From assembly GCF_023016525.1 (NCBI RefSeq), contig NZ_JALKCG010000011.1, forward strand, positions 1 through 64,000: 64,000 nucleotides of DNA. The letters are read 5' to 3'. A model generated the notes under the pieces. The model had not been told where the DNA came from and made no database searches. It saw nothing but the letters and a program-made list of their open reading frames with translations. The position numbers and the translations under genes were made by a program. The DNA comes from Ancylobacter koreensis (GTDB lineage: Bacteria; Pseudomonadota; Alphaproteobacteria; Rhizobiales; Xanthobacteraceae). Below, one piece after another: positions 46,849-56,579 of this stretch; position 1 is the first letter of the stretch; each line of letters opens with the position of its first letter.

Positions 46849-48015
46849 TCAGCGATCGCGCCATATCTGGCCGGCGGCCACCAGCACATAGACCAGCAGG
46901 AAGACGCCCATGGTCCAGGCGAAGCCGTGCGGCTCCAGCATCTGCATGCCTCCGCCCACCGCTGTCGGGCCCACCGTGAGGCCGATGGAATAGAGCATGA
47001 CGAAGGCGGCGTTGGCGGTGGCGAGCGCGGCGCCGTTGAAGCGGGCGCCCAGCAGGGCGAGGCCAACCGTGTAGAGGCCGGCGACGATTCCCGTGGTGAG
47101 GAACACCGTTCCCCACATCGCCCAGCCGTCGATGGCGAGATGGGGGATGAGGAAGGAGCCGACGACGCCCACCGTGCCGCAGGCGAGCAGCAGCCGGCGC
47201 CGGTCCACCCGGTCGCTGAGCAGCCCGAGCGGGAGCTGGAGCGCGACATTGCCGAGTTCGGCGACGGTGAGCAGCAGAGCCGCCTGCCCCTCGTCGAGCC
47301 CGCGCCGCAGGCCGTAGAGCGGCAGGAAGTTGATCATGCCGGTCTCCACCGTGCCGAAGATGAAGGCGGCGAAGGTGGCGGCGGGCGCCACCAGCATGAG
47401 CGTCCACACCCCGCGCGAGCTCTCCTTCTCAATGGCCGGCGCACCGGCGGCGCCGATCATCACGGGGATGGCGGCCAGCCCGAAGAGCGCGGCACCGACC
47501 AGATAGGGCGCCCAGCCATGCGTGCCGACCAGGCTGAGCACGGCCGGCCCGCCGGCGAAGCCCATGGACAGCACCGTGCCGTAAATGCCGATGACGAGGC
47601 CGCGCCGGTCGTTCGGCGCCGCCGCGTTGATCCAGAACTCGCTGACCACGAACAGCACGCACAGTGCCGCGCCGAAGATGAAGCGCAGCGGGAACCACAA
47701 AGCGAAGGAGCCGGTGACCTTGAACGCCAGCAGGCTCGCCGCCGCGCTGAGGATGGCGGCGAAGAGCAGCGGCCCGGCGCCGACCCGGCGCACCAGATCC
47801 GGCAGGAAGGGCGCCACCGCGATGGTGGCGATGCCGCCGACCGCCGTGTTGAGACCGATCCAGGTGCTGGAGATGCCGCGGTCGTGCAGCTCGAAGGCAA
47901 GCAGGGGGATCGACAGGGCGAGGCCGAAGCCGACCGCCGAGATGGCGCCGATGGCGGCGGCGATGGACGCGATATTCGTGCCGCTGCGGGCGGCGGGGGC
48001 ATGCATGACGTTCAT
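46849..48015 (-). CDS. MFS transporter, 12-TM type
   Basis: A 388-residue membrane protein with about twelve hydrophobic helices. PLRFIFGAALCVLFVVSEFW, DRRGLVIGIYGTVLSMGFAG and LPLGLLSDRVDRRRLLLACG (cytosolic loop motif of the family) match the YcaD/UMF-like MFS group. Substrate and direction are unknown. It stands between rpmG and the Nudix gene on the same strand. Confidence 0.88.
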   Translation of the reverse strand: MNVMHAPAARSGTNIASIAAAIGAISAVGFGLALSIPLLAFELHDRGISSTWIGLNTAVGGIATIAVAPFLPDLVRRVGAGPLLFAAILSAAASLLAFKVTGSFALWFPLRFIFGAALCVLFVVSEFWINAAAPNDRRGLVIGIYGTVLSMGFAGGPAVLSLVGTHGWAPYLVGAALFGLAAIPVMIGAAGAPAIEKESSRGVWTLMLVAPAATFAAFIFGTVETGMINFLPLYGLRRGLDEGQAALLLTVAELGNVALQLPLGLLSDRVDRRRLLLACGTVGVVGSFLIPHLAIDGWAMWGTVFLTTGIVAGLYTVGLALLGARFNGAALATANAAFVMLYSIGLTVGPTAVGGGMQMLEPHGFAWTMGVFLLVYVLVAAGQIWRDR

Positions 48016-48141
48016 CCGGACTGCCGGGACGGAAGGTCCCGTGCCGATGCCTCTAGCCGATGGGTGGCGAAAGTCGAATGACTTTTCCCAATGATCGCAT
48101 GACGGGGATTTGTCGGAGCCCGGCAGCGGGCAGGCGCGTCC

Positions 48142-48882
48142 TTAGGCCAGCGCCTCGCGATACACGCGGCCGCGCCGAGTGTAGTAGAACGGCACCGGCT
48201 GCCAGGGCCGGTTGCCGCCCTTCAGCCGGGCCTCGACCTCTTCCAGCATCGCCGCCGTGATGCGTGGCACCGGCGCCTTCTTCGCCTCATCGAGGGTGAA
48301 CCAGCCGGTCTCGACGAATTCGCTCTCAGGTCCCACCACGCCGTCCACGCGATGGGCGACCGCGCTGGCATCCGCCATGAAGAAGCGCGTGTCGAAGCGG
48401 CGGGGCAGGCGGGGCGGGGTGATGGCGCGGGCGACGAAGGTCAGCGCCTCCAGATCGGGGAACAGCCCGGCCTCGCCGAAGGCGGCCCACGCCGCCGGCA
48501 GCCGCTCGGGCGTGCCGGCCTCGTGCGTGCCGAGCAGAAGCCCGGTTTCCTCGAAGGTCTCGCGTATGGCGGTGAGCGCCAGAGCCCGCGCGCGGGTGAC
48601 GCTCGGCCGGGCGACGCGGGCGAGCAGGCGGCGCTCGCTCTCCGCGTCGAGCATGCCGTAGACCGGCACGTGACGGTCGGTGGCATCGACCCGTCCGCCG
48701 GGGAAGACGAACATGTCCGGCATGAAGCGCAGCGCCGGGTTGCGGCGGCCCAGCAGCACGCGCGGCGTGCGTTTCGAGCGGTCGACCAGCACCAGCGCGG
48801 CGGCGTCGACCGGTCGGATGACCGGATGCGCCAGATCGCGCGTCCTGTCGGCGAAGCGGTCGGAGACGTCGGTCAGGGTCAT
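48142..48882 (-). CDS. Nudix hydrolase
   Basis: A 246-residue protein. The Nudix box is split: GGRVDATDRHVP at about residues 62-73, then an insertion, then ALTAIRETFEETGLLLG with the catalytic Arg-Glu-x2-Glu-Glu. The long insertion is typical of the NUDT19/RP2-like branch, which includes CoA diphosphatases; that activity is only a suggestion. FVFPGG precedes the box. It starts 10 bases before the DUF983 gene ends upstream, in the same operon. Confidence 0.9.
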   Translation of the reverse strand: MTLTDVSDRFADRTRDLAHPVIRPVDAAALVLVDRSKRTPRVLLGRRNPALRFMPDMFVFPGGRVDATDRHVPVYGMLDAESERRLLARVARPSVTRARALALTAIRETFEETGLLLGTHEAGTPERLPAAWAAFGEAGLFPDLEALTFVARAITPPRLPRRFDTRFFMADASAVAHRVDGVVGPESEFVETGWFTLDEAKKAPVPRITAAMLEEVEARLKGGNRPWQPVPFYYTRRGRVYREALA

Positions 48883-48892
48883 GATGGGTCGG

Positions 48893-49342
48893 TCAGCGCG
48901 TCGTCGCGCGGGAGGCGGCGAGGTCGAGCGCGTCGCGCCGGCTCGGGGGCATGTCGTCGCGCTCGGAATCGGTGGGGTCGAAGCCGTGCATGCGCAGCGC
49001 CCACTGGTAGCCGATCAGCGCGCCCTTCACCGGCGGCAGCAGCAGCAGCGAAAGCGCCAGCGTCATCGGCAGCCAGATCACGAGGTGGATCCACAGCGCC
49101 GGGTGCAGCGCCATCTCCACCGCCAGCAGCAGCGGCACCACGATGTGACCGACGATGGTGATGACCATGTAGGGCGGCGCGTCGTCGGCGCGGTGGTGCC
49201 ACAGCTCTTCGCCGCAGGCCGGGCAGTGCTCGTTCACCTTGAGATAGGAGGAATAGAGCGCGCCCTGTCCGCAGGCCGGGCAGCGCATGCGCAGGCCGTT
49301 CATGAAGGCGGGGCCGACGGCCCGCTCGGGCTTTGCGTTCAT
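48893..49342 (-). CDS. DUF983 membrane protein
   Basis: A 149-residue protein with a cytosolic zinc-finger-like N-terminus (CPACGQG and CPACGEEL, four cysteines) and two membrane helices (VGHIVVPLLLAVEMALHPAL, IWLPMTLALSLLLLPPVKG). This is the standard DUF983 layout. It lies 19 bases after rnr on the same strand. Function unknown. Confidence 0.88.
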   Translation of the reverse strand: MNAKPERAVGPAFMNGLRMRCPACGQGALYSSYLKVNEHCPACGEELWHHRADDAPPYMVITIVGHIVVPLLLAVEMALHPALWIHLVIWLPMTLALSLLLLPPVKGALIGYQWALRMHGFDPTDSERDDMPPSRRDALDLAASRATTR

Positions 49343-49361
49343 CTCGTCGCGCCTCCGGCGC

Positions 49362-51698
49362 CTATCTGCGTTTGCCGCCGCGGGCCGGGCCGCGCGGGCG
49401 CTCGTCCGGCCGGCGGAAGCGGTTGCGCCCCGGGCCGCGCGGGCGGCGCTTGTCGCCCGTTACATAGGAACCCTCGGATATAAGCTCAAACCGCAGAGCG
49501 CCAGCCACGGGTGCGGCTTCGACGAGCTTCACTTCGACGCGGTCGCCGAGCCGGTGCATCTCGCCGCTCTGGTCGCCGATCAGCGCGTGGCGGGCCTCGT
49601 CATAGCGGTAATAGTCCATGCCGAGCGTCGCCGCCGGGATAAAGCCGTCGGCGCCGGTGTCGTCGAGCGCCACGAACAACCCGGACTTGGTGACGCCGGA
49701 GATGCGCCCCCTGAAGGTGGCGCCGATCTGCTCGGCCATGTGATGGGCGATCAGCCGGTCGATGGTCTCGCGCTCGGCCGACATGGCCCGCCGCTCGCTG
49801 GCGGAGATGCGGGCGGCGATCTCGGCGAGCTGTTCGGGCGTCACGGTCTCCGGCAGGCCGTCGCGGCCGAGGTCGAGCGCGCGCACCAGCGCGCGGTGCA
49901 CGATGAGGTCGGCGTAGCGGCGGATCGGCGAGGTGAAATGCGCGTAGCGGCGCAGGTGCAGGCCGAAATGGCCGTAATTCTCCTGCGCGTATTCCGCCTG
50001 CGCCTGGCTGCGCAGGATCACCTGATTGACCAGCGGCGCCATCTCGGAGCCCTCGACGCGGGCGAGAATGTCGTTGAACTGGGCGGGGCGCACCGTCTCG
50101 GTCTTCGGCAGCTTGATGTCGAGGGTCTGCAGGAACTCGCGCAGCCCCGACATCTTCTCCAGCGAGGGCTGGTCGTGCACGCGGTAAACGAGCGGCGTGC
50201 GCTTCTCCTCCAGCGTCTCGGCGGCGGCGACGTTGGCGAGGATCATGAACTCCTCGATCAGCTTGTGGGCGTCGAGGCGCTCGGGGACGATCACCTTGTC
50301 GACCGTGCCGTCGGCTTTCAGCAGGATCTTGCGTTCGGGCAGGTCCAGCTCCAGCGGCGCGCGGGCGTCGCGCGCCTTCTTCACCGCCGCGTAGGCCGCC
50401 CAGAGCGGGCAAAGCACACCGTCCAGCAGCGGGTCTGTGGTCTCGTCGGTACGCCCGTCTATCGCCGCCTGCGCCTGCGCATAGGCGAGCTTGGCGGCCG
50501 AGCGCATCATGATGCGATGGAAGCTGTGGCGCTTCTTGCGCCCGTTCGCCCCCACCACCATGCGCACCGCGATGGCCGGGCGGTCCTCGAGCGGGCGCAG
50601 CGAGCACAGGTCGTTGGAGATGCGCTCGGGCAGCATCGGCACCACACGGTCGGGGAAATAGACCGAATTGCCGCGCACCAGTGCCTCACGGTCGAGCGCG
50701 GTTCCGGGGCGGACATAGGCGGCAACGTCCGCGATGGCGACGGTGAGCACGAAGCCGCCCTCATTGTCAGGGTCGAGGTCCGGCACGGCATGCACGGCGT
50801 CGTCATGGTCCTTGGCGTCGGGCGGGTCGATGGTGACGAGGGGAAGGTCGCGCCAGTCCTCGCGATGCGCCATGGTCGCGGGCTTGGCCGCCTCCGCTTC
50901 CGCCAGCGCCTCGCGGCGGAACACGCTGGGAATGGCATGCGCGTGGATAGCGATGAGGCTGATCGCCTTCTCGGTGGCGACCGAGCCGAGCCGCTCCTTC
51001 ACCCGCGCGGTCGGCAGGCCGTAGGCATGGTGGCGCACCACCTCGACCGAGACGAGATCGCCCTCCTGCGCGTCGCCGGCGAAATCCGGCGGGATCGCGA
51101 ACTCCCGGCCCATGTTGCGCTTGTCGATCGGCACCAGCCGGCCGCCGCCCTGCGCGTCCTTGCGGAAGATGCCGAGCGTGAGGGCGCGCGCCTTCTCGAT
51201 CAGCTTGAGCACGCGGCCATTGTGGCGGATCAGGCCGTCCGCCTCGGGAATCTCCTCGGTCTTCAGCAGCACGCGGTCGCCGATGGTCGGGGCCGGCCCG
51301 GCGGTGCGTCCGCGCCGGGCGAGGCGCACGAGGATGCGCGGGGGCTCGCCATGCTCCTCCTCGTCCCAGTCGATGGGGGTGGCGATCAGCTCGCCGTCCT
51401 CGTCGCGCTCGATCACTTCGGCCATGACCACGGCGGGGAGCGCGCCCGGCACATGCAGCTTGCGCCGCTTGCGGCCGAGCAGCCCCTCGTCGGCCAGCTC
51501 GCGCAGCAGTTCCTTCAGCGCGATACGGTCGCCGCCGTCGAGCCCGAAGGCGCGCGAAATCTCCCGCTTGCCGACATCGCCGCCCTGCGCGGCGATGAAC
51601 GCCATCAAATCCTCGCGACTGGGCAATCCCTTGGCGAGGCCCTTGGGAAGCGCGGGGCGGGCGGAGCGCGGAGACTTCGGTTTCGTTGGTTTACGCAC
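49362..51698 (-). CDS. rnr: Ribonuclease R
   Basis: A 778-residue processive 3'-5' exoribonuclease. An N-terminal winged helix (about 26-85) and cold-shock domains precede the RNB domain with the metal-binding acids DPPDAKDHDDA (291-301) and the conserved DRFAEYRF-like region HFTSPIRRYADLIVHRALVR. An S1 domain near residues 655-740 and an Arg/Pro/Gly-rich tail follow. GTG start. It degrades structured RNA and non-stop mRNAs. rnr, DUF983 and Nudix form one run on this strand. Confidence 0.96.
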   Translation of the reverse strand: MRKPTKPKSPRSARPALPKGLAKGLPSREDLMAFIAAQGGDVGKREISRAFGLDGGDRIALKELLRELADEGLLGRKRRKLHVPGALPAVVMAEVIERDEDGELIATPIDWDEEEHGEPPRILVRLARRGRTAGPAPTIGDRVLLKTEEIPEADGLIRHNGRVLKLIEKARALTLGIFRKDAQGGGRLVPIDKRNMGREFAIPPDFAGDAQEGDLVSVEVVRHHAYGLPTARVKERLGSVATEKAISLIAIHAHAIPSVFRREALAEAEAAKPATMAHREDWRDLPLVTIDPPDAKDHDDAVHAVPDLDPDNEGGFVLTVAIADVAAYVRPGTALDREALVRGNSVYFPDRVVPMLPERISNDLCSLRPLEDRPAIAVRMVVGANGRKKRHSFHRIMMRSAAKLAYAQAQAAIDGRTDETTDPLLDGVLCPLWAAYAAVKKARDARAPLELDLPERKILLKADGTVDKVIVPERLDAHKLIEEFMILANVAAAETLEEKRTPLVYRVHDQPSLEKMSGLREFLQTLDIKLPKTETVRPAQFNDILARVEGSEMAPLVNQVILRSQAQAEYAQENYGHFGLHLRRYAHFTSPIRRYADLIVHRALVRALDLGRDGLPETVTPEQLAEIAARISASERRAMSAERETIDRLIAHHMAEQIGATFRGRISGVTKSGLFVALDDTGADGFIPAATLGMDYYRYDEARHALIGDQSGEMHRLGDRVEVKLVEAAPVAGALRFELISEGSYVTGDKRRPRGPGRNRFRRPDERPRGPARGGKRR

Positions 51699-51872
51699 GA
51701 TTCACCGTTGCTGGGGTGGAAGCGCTGACGCTACCGGGATCGCGGCGCGGCGTCGACCGCACAGGCGCGTTACGGAGCGGGAGCCTGCCAAAGCTCTCTT
51801 GCAATCGCGTCCCGATGCGCCGAATTTGCGCCGCTCTTGCGGCGGGATGCCCGCCGAGTCTGGATTCTCCCG

Positions 51873-53351
51873 ATGGATGCCCGTTCGCCGGAGGTGGCCG
51901 ATGCCCCTCTGTCACATGCCGAGATTCGCGTCATCGTCACCGGCGTCATGGTGGCGATGTTCCTCAGCGCGCTCGACCAGACCATCATCGCCACCGCGCT
52001 GCCGACCATCGGCTCGCAGTTCGGCGATCTCGAAAGCCTGTCCTGGATCGTCACCGCCTATCTGCTCACCGGCACCGCGGTGACGCCGCTGGTCGGCAAG
52101 CTGGCGGACATACACGGGCCGCGCCCGGTGCTGCTGTGGTCCATCGCGCTGTTCCTCGTCGGCTCTGTCGCCTGCGCGCTGGCGCCGGGCATGATGTGGC
52201 TGATCGCCGGGCGGGCGGTGCAGGGGCTGGGCGGTGGCGGGCTGATCGCGCTGGCGCAGACCATCATCGGCATATTGATCGCCCCGCGCGAGCGCGGCCG
52301 CTATCAGGGCTATTTCGCCATCGTCTTCATCACCTCCTCCATCGCCGGGCCGATCCTCGGCGGCTTCTTCGCCGAGCATCTGCACTGGTCGCTGATCTTC
52401 TGGATCAACGTGCCGCTCGGCCTCGTCGCTGCGGCGATGAGCGACCGCGCGCTGCGCCGGCTGCCGGCGCATCACCATCCCCACCGGCTCGACATTCTCG
52501 GCGCGGTGCTGATGTGCGCGGCCACCGTCGCGCTGCTGCTGGCGCTGAGCTGGGGCGGCACGCATTTCCACTGGCTGTCGTTGCCGATTCTCGGCCTGCT
52601 GGTGCTTTCCGTCCTGCTCTGGGTCGCCTTCTCGCTGCGCGTCGCCACGGCGAGCGAGCCGCTGGTGCCGACGGCGGTGCTGGCCAATCCGGTGGTGCGC
52701 ACCGGCGTGCCGGCCGCCGCCTTCGCCATGGGCACGTTGATCGGGCTTTCCATCCAGATGCCGCTCTATCTCGAAGGCGTGCTGGGGCTCACCGCCTCGC
52801 AGTCCGGCGTGGCGCTGATCCCGCTGATGGCCGGCGTCGTCGTCGGGGCCACGGGGGCGGGCAAGGTGATGAGCACGGTGACGCATTACAAGCGGCTGCC
52901 GGTCGTCGGCCTGATCGCCAGCATCCTGGCGCTGGCGGTGCTGGCGCTGTGGCCCATTGGCCTGCATGTGAGCGTCGTCGCCGCCGCCATGGGCGTGACC
53001 GGCATCGGCCTCGGCACCGTGCTGCCGGTCTCGACCGTCGCGGTGCAGAACGCCGTGCCGCTGCCGCAGATGGGCACGGCGACCGGTGTGGTGAACCTGT
53101 TCCGCTCGCTGGGCGGCGCGGTGCTCACCGCCGGATTCGGCGCCATCGTCATCGGCCTGTCCGGCATGGAAGGCAGCGAGCTGTTGGAGCGGCTTCTCAA
53201 GGGCCATGCGCAGGTGGCGCCGCTCGCCGACGCCTTCCGCTGGGTGTTCGTGGCGGGGGCGCTTGCGCTGGTCGCCTCTTTCCTCGCCATCCTCGCCATG
53301 GAGGAGCGCCCGCTACGCTCCGGCCATATGCCGGCGCCGCTGCCGGAATAG
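51873..53351 (+). CDS. DHA2-family (EmrB/QacA) MFS exporter, 14-TM type
   Basis: A 492-residue membrane protein with about fourteen hydrophobic helices. The first helix carries FLSALDQTIIATALPTIG, the hallmark DxT motif of drug:H+ antiporters of this family. The A motif is GKLADIHGPRPVLL, and GRAVQGLGGGGLIALAQTII is motif B. The protein probably exports amphipathic drugs. Its strand opposes both flanking genes, and no EmrA-like partner is adjacent. The ATG at 51873 is chosen over an in-frame ATG 36 bases earlier. Confidence 0.92.
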   Translation: MDARSPEVADAPLSHAEIRVIVTGVMVAMFLSALDQTIIATALPTIGSQFGDLESLSWIVTAYLLTGTAVTPLVGKLADIHGPRPVLLWSIALFLVGSVACALAPGMMWLIAGRAVQGLGGGGLIALAQTIIGILIAPRERGRYQGYFAIVFITSSIAGPILGGFFAEHLHWSLIFWINVPLGLVAAAMSDRALRRLPAHHHPHRLDILGAVLMCAATVALLLALSWGGTHFHWLSLPILGLLVLSVLLWVAFSLRVATASEPLVPTAVLANPVVRTGVPAAAFAMGTLIGLSIQMPLYLEGVLGLTASQSGVALIPLMAGVVVGATGAGKVMSTVTHYKRLPVVGLIASILALAVLALWPIGLHVSVVAAAMGVTGIGLGTVLPVSTVAVQNAVPLPQMGTATGVVNLFRSLGGAVLTAGFGAIVIGLSGMEGSELLERLLKGHAQVAPLADAFRWVFVAGALALVASFLAILAMEERPLRSGHMPAPLPE

Positions 53352-53365
53352 CCCCGCGAAAGCAA

Positions 53366-53392
53366 AAGGCCCGCCGTGCGGCGGGCCCTTTA
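53366..53392. terminator. Bidirectional terminator between the EmrB-type gene and topA
   Basis: GGCCCGCC (53369-53376), loop GTGC, GGCGGGCC (53381-53388) with A-rich bases before and CTTTAAT after. It can serve both convergent genes. Confidence 0.85.
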
Positions 53393-53424
53393 ATCTGTGC
53401 GCTTCAGGGGCTCAGCCCTTCTTG

Positions 53425-56106
53425 TCAGCCCTTCTTGGCGGCGGCCTTCGCCTTGGTCGCGCCGGCCTTCGCCGCCGCAGCCTTTTTCGCCGCCGGCTTG
53501 CGGGCTGCCGGGGCCTTCTTGTCGGCCGCCGGCTTTGTCGAAGCGGGTTTGGCGGCCGCCTTGCGCGCGCCCGGTGCGGGGGGCGTGCCGCCGGCCTTGG
53601 CGCGGATCAGCTCGGCCGCCTGTTCCAGCGTCAGCGTCTCCGGGTCGGTGCCCTTGGGCAGGGTCGCATTGATCTTGCCGTGGCTCACATAGGGACCGAA
53701 GCGGCCGGCGCGCACGGTCATCATGCCGCCGACCTCGGGGAATTCGCCGAGCTCGCGCCCGGCATTGGTGCCGCCGCGACGGCCCGGCCCCTTGCTCTGC
53801 TTGTCGGCGATCAGCGCCACGGCGCGATTGAGGCCGATGGCGAGAATGTCGTCGCCCGGCTCGATATTGGCGTAGGTCCGCCCGTGCTGGACATAGGGCC
53901 CGAAGCGCCCGATGCCGGCGAGGATGGGCTCGCCGTCGTCGGGATGGCGGCCGATCTCGCGCGGCAGCGCCAGCAGGGCGAGCGCGGTGTCGAGATCGAC
54001 ATCCGCCGGCGCCAGTCCCTTGGGCAGGCTGGAGCGCTTGGGCTTCTCGCCGTCCTTGCCCTCGCCGAGCTGGAGATAGGCGCCGAAGCGCCCGTCGCGC
54101 ACCGTGACTTCCAGGCCGGTCGCAGGGTCGGTGCCGAGCACGCGGTTGCCGTTGGCCTCGGCCGGATTGTCGGAATCGCCGGACTGCGCCGCCAGCGGAC
54201 GGGTGTACTTGCACTCGGGATAGTTCGAGCAGCCGATGAAGGCGCCGAACTTGCCGACCTTCAGCGACAGCCGCCCGGTGCCGCAATTGGGACACAGGCG
54301 CGGGTCGGTGCCGTCTTCCTTGGGCGGGAAGATATGCGCCGTCAGCATGCCGTCGAGCGCGGAGATGACGTCGGAGACGCGCAGCTCCTTGGTCTCGCCG
54401 ACGGCGGCGGCGAAGTTCTTCCAGAAGTCGCGCAGCACGTCCTTCCACTGCAGCTCGCCATTGGAGATGCGGTCGAGCTTCTCTTCGAGGTCGGCGGTGA
54501 AGTCGTATTCGACGTAGCGGTCGAAAAAGCTCTCAAGGAAGGCGGTGACGAGGCGTCCCTTGTCCTCCGGCACCAGCCGGCGCTTGTCGAGCTTCACATA
54601 TTCGCGGTCGCGCAGCACGGCGAGCACGGAGGCGTAGGTCGAAGGCCGGCCGATGCCGAGCTCTTCCATGCGCTTGACCAGCGACGCTTCCGAATAGCGC
54701 GGCGGCGGCTCGGTGAAGTGCTGGTCGGTCTTGATGCCCTTGTTGGCGAGTCCCTCGCCGGCGCTCATGGCGGGGAGGCGGCGGTTCTCCTCGTCCTCGT
54801 CGCCGTCGTCCGTTCCCTCGCGGTAGAGGGTGAGGAAGCCGTCGAACTTGATCACCGTGCCGGTGGCGCGCAGCTCCAGCGCGCGGCCCTGCACGGCGGC
54901 GTCGATGTCGACCGTGGTGCGCTCCAGCTCGGCCGATTCCATCTGGCTGGCGACGGTGCGCAGCCAGATCAGTTCGTAGAGCTTGGCCTGCTCGGGTTCG
55001 AGATGGCGGGCGACATCCTTCGGGCGGCGCGACAGGTCGGTCGGGCGGACAGCCTCATGGGCTTCCTGCGCGTTCTTCGCCTTGGCAGTGTATTTGCGCG
55101 GCGCCGAGGGCACGTAGCGGTCGCCATACTCGCGGCCGATGACGGAGCGCGCCTGCGCCACCGCCTCCGGCGCCATGTCGACGCCGTCGGTACGCATATA
55201 GGTGATGAGGCCGACGGTCTCGCCGCCGACGTCCACGCCCTCGTAGAGCCGCTGGGCGATGCGCATGGTGATGGCGGGCGCCAGTCCCAGCTTGCGGCTC
55301 GCCTCCTGCTGCAGCGTCGAGGTGGTGAAGGGCGGGTAGGGGTGACGGCGGGCGGGCTTCGCCTCGACCGAGCGAACCGTGTAGTCGGCGGCTTCCAGCG
55401 CCGTACGGAAGGCTGCGGCTTCCTCGCCCGTGCCGACGTCGAGCCGGGTGATCTTCCGGCCGTCGGCGCCGACGAGGCGGGCCTCGAACACATCGTTGCG
55501 GGGCGTGGCGAGCTGGGCGGCGATCGACCAGTATTCGCGCCGCACGAAGGTCTCGATCTCGCGCTCGCGGTCGCAGACGAGGCGCAGCGCCACCGACTGC
55601 ACGCGGCCGGCCGAGCGGGCGCCCGGCAGCTTGCGCCACAGCACGGGGGAGAGCGTGAAGCCGACGAGATAGTCCAGCGCGCGGCGGGCGAGATAGGCAT
55701 CCACCAGCGCCGCGTCGATGATGCGCGGATGCTGCATCGCCTCGGTGACGGCCTGCTTGGTGATGGCGTTGAACACCACGCGGGAGACCGGCTGGTCCTT
55801 CAGCGCGCGCTTTTCCTTCAGGATCTCCAGAACGTGCCAGGAGATCGCCTCGCCCTCGCGATCCGGGTCGGTGGCGAGGATCAGGCCATCGGCCGCCTTC
55901 ACGGCGCGGGCGATATCGGACAGCCGCTTCTGCGCCTTGGGATCGACATCCCACAGCATACGGAAGTCCTGCTCGGGATCGACCGAGCCGTCCTTTGCGG
56001 GAAGATCGCGCACGTGGCCATAGGAGGCGATGACCTCGTAGCCCGGCCCGAGATATTTGTTGATCGTCTTCGCCTTGGCAGGCGATTCGACGATGACGAC
56101 CTGCAT
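53425..56106 (-). CDS. topA: DNA topoisomerase I
   Basis: An 893-residue type IA topoisomerase relaxing negative supercoils. The TOPRIM part has VIVESPAKAKTINKYLG and ATDPDREGEAISWH. The catalytic tyrosine is in GLITYMRTDGVD (about 310). RPSTYASVLAVLRDREYV follows, then one four-cysteine zinc ribbon (CPNC and CSNYPEC) and several cysteine-free repeats (GRFGAYLQLGEGKD, GRFGPYVQHG, GRFGPYVSHG). The last 80 residues are Lys/Ala/Pro-rich. A strong promoter precedes it. Confidence 0.97.
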   Translation of the reverse strand: MQVVIVESPAKAKTINKYLGPGYEVIASYGHVRDLPAKDGSVDPEQDFRMLWDVDPKAQKRLSDIARAVKAADGLILATDPDREGEAISWHVLEILKEKRALKDQPVSRVVFNAITKQAVTEAMQHPRIIDAALVDAYLARRALDYLVGFTLSPVLWRKLPGARSAGRVQSVALRLVCDREREIETFVRREYWSIAAQLATPRNDVFEARLVGADGRKITRLDVGTGEEAAAFRTALEAADYTVRSVEAKPARRHPYPPFTTSTLQQEASRKLGLAPAITMRIAQRLYEGVDVGGETVGLITYMRTDGVDMAPEAVAQARSVIGREYGDRYVPSAPRKYTAKAKNAQEAHEAVRPTDLSRRPKDVARHLEPEQAKLYELIWLRTVASQMESAELERTTVDIDAAVQGRALELRATGTVIKFDGFLTLYREGTDDGDEDEENRRLPAMSAGEGLANKGIKTDQHFTEPPPRYSEASLVKRMEELGIGRPSTYASVLAVLRDREYVKLDKRRLVPEDKGRLVTAFLESFFDRYVEYDFTADLEEKLDRISNGELQWKDVLRDFWKNFAAAVGETKELRVSDVISALDGMLTAHIFPPKEDGTDPRLCPNCGTGRLSLKVGKFGAFIGCSNYPECKYTRPLAAQSGDSDNPAEANGNRVLGTDPATGLEVTVRDGRFGAYLQLGEGKDGEKPKRSSLPKGLAPADVDLDTALALLALPREIGRHPDDGEPILAGIGRFGPYVQHGRTYANIEPGDDILAIGLNRAVALIADKQSKGPGRRGGTNAGRELGEFPEVGGMMTVRAGRFGPYVSHGKINATLPKGTDPETLTLEQAAELIRAKAGGTPPAPGARKAAAKPASTKPAADKKAPAARKPAAKKAAAAKAGATKAKAAAKKG

Positions 56107-56149
56107 GCCCGCCGCGTCCGTTTGCTAAGTCCAGCCCAAGAAGGGGCGG

Positions 56150-56178
56150 AAAATGGGGTAGCGGCCCCGACCTGTCAA
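56150..56178 (-). promoter_or_regulatory. Sigma-70-type promoter for topA
   Basis: On the minus strand TTGACA (56173-56178) and CATTTT (56150-56155) are 17 bases apart and lie 44 bases before the topA ATG. Confidence 0.55.
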
Positions 56179-56366
56179 ATGGCGGGCGTCGGCATGGCCG
56201 GCGCTTCGCCGGTGCGGGCGCTCCAGCCTCCCGGCAGCGGCGGGCGGCCACAAGGCAAAATGCAATCAAGAGTATACAATAATATCATTTGCACGCAAAG
56301 GTCGCCTGCTGGGCGAATCTTATGCTACCCTTCGCGCCACTCCTTGTCCGAACCCCGCTGCACCCC

Positions 56367-56555
56367 GTGACAGACACCGAACGCGAGTCCCACGAGCCGC
56401 GCGATGCGGCGGAGTACATCGCTGCCCTGGCGCACGAGCTGGCCGTACTCGCCGGCGCGCAGAGGCTCGACGTGCTGCGCTATATTCTCGAAATGGCGCG
56501 CGACGAAGCCCGCATGGCGATGCACGCCCCTGCCGCGCCTCCCGACGAGGCGTGA
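56367..56555 (+). CDS. Small conserved hypothetical protein
   Basis: A 62-residue helical, soluble protein. The core EYIAALAHELAVLAGAQRLD and VLRYILEMARDEAR resembles short hypothetical proteins found near topA/dprA in Rhizobiales; I recall no function. The GTG at 56367 (MTDTERES) is chosen. The frame is open to 56289 and an ATG at 56322 is possible. It is preceded by the AT-rich patch TATACAATAATATCATTTGC, which may hold its promoter. Confidence 0.6.
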   Translation: MTDTERESHEPRDAAEYIAALAHELAVLAGAQRLDVLRYILEMARDEARMAMHAPAAPPDEA

Positions 56556-56579
56556 ACCGCCGGGGTGCAGCGTCGGCCC

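Noticed and set aside
49287-51728. An 813-codon open frame opposite rnr
   Set aside because: It is antisense to RNase R and lacks any domain.
53206-56370. A 1054-codon open frame on the plus strand opposite topA
   Set aside because: It is antisense to a clear topA, has no recognisable domain and is rich in Arg, Gly and Ala, as expected for the shadow of a GC-rich gene.
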